In this document: in pieces, positions 13,141 through 13,371 of the stretch
Layout: each line of letters begins with the position of its first letter
How positions within the stretch are numbered: the stretch's first letter is position 1
Origin: Peptococcaceae bacterium BRH_c23
GTDB lineage: Bacteria > Bacillota_B > Desulfitobacteriia > Desulfitobacteriales > Desulfitobacteriaceae
DNA length: 13,371 bases
Direction of reading: 5' to 3'
NCBI GenBank assembly: GCA_000961805.1
Contig: LADV01000200.1
Span: 1 to 13,371 of the forward strand
Translations under genes and position numbers: made by a program
Notes under the pieces: model-generated
The model's input: the letters and a program-made list of their open reading frames with translations, nothing else
What the model was told of the DNA's origin: nothing
Database searches by the model: none

Positions 13141-13371
<231 letters not shown>

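Overview
The window looks like a chromosomal segment from a low-to-moderate-GC, endospore-forming, strictly anaerobic Firmicute of the Desulfosporosinus/Desulfitobacterium type (Peptococcaceae). This is inferred from a 16S rRNA start with a long V1 (helix 6) insertion, YjcZ-like tiny sporulation-type proteins, strong AGGAGG-type ribosome binding sites with TTG/GTG starts, sigma-A promoters, and an apparent selenocysteine-encoding gene. The genus was not confirmed by alignment.

Left part (1-5460). The window opens inside an ArsC/Spx-like thiol-redox gene. An in-frame TGA sits exactly where the family has its catalytic Cys, and a perfect 7-bp hairpin with a G-rich loop follows it. I read this as a selenoprotein gene lacking only its first codons; it ends at a terminator. 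A RadC-family gene follows, then a full-length BREX-1-type adenine methyltransferase gene (pglX) with no other BREX gene beside it. Its central, probably target-recognition, part is visibly more AT-rich than its ends. Next come a 23-codon orphan ORF and a class I SAM methyltransferase broken by a single-base frameshift. The stretch reads as a worn defence or accessory patch.

Middle (5561-10167). A DASS-family anion transporter has an altered first SNT signature. It is convergent with a secreted DUF2680-like, glycine-rich protein, and a long REP-like hairpin lies between them. The secreted-protein gene has a promoter region with TGTCA repeats at strict 11-bp spacing, as at OmpR/PhoB-family operators. 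Two tiny glycine-rich single-TM genes (55 and 38 aa, YjcZ-like) form a minus-strand operon with its own terminator. A cytoplasmic gamma-glutamyltransferase-family gene of the YwrD type runs the other way.

Right part (10168-13371). A compact XRE regulator/four-TM membrane protein pair has a textbook sigma-A promoter and a dyad. It is followed by a 25-aa Lys-rich mini-gene with a terminator, and then by a nitroreductase-family gene with a short membrane-anchored DUF6897-like gene in one operon. A ribosomal RNA operon begins after that, with two candidate promoters, a boxA-like antiterminator and the first ~230 nt of 16S rRNA, including a ~120-nt V1 region built from TTCGA-type repeats that folds into one long hairpin.

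No tRNA, CRISPR array, insertion sequence or replication origin was seen. The most notable item is the probable selenocysteine ArsC-family protein at the left edge. The pglX mosaic, the 11-bp operator array and the 16S insertion come next.
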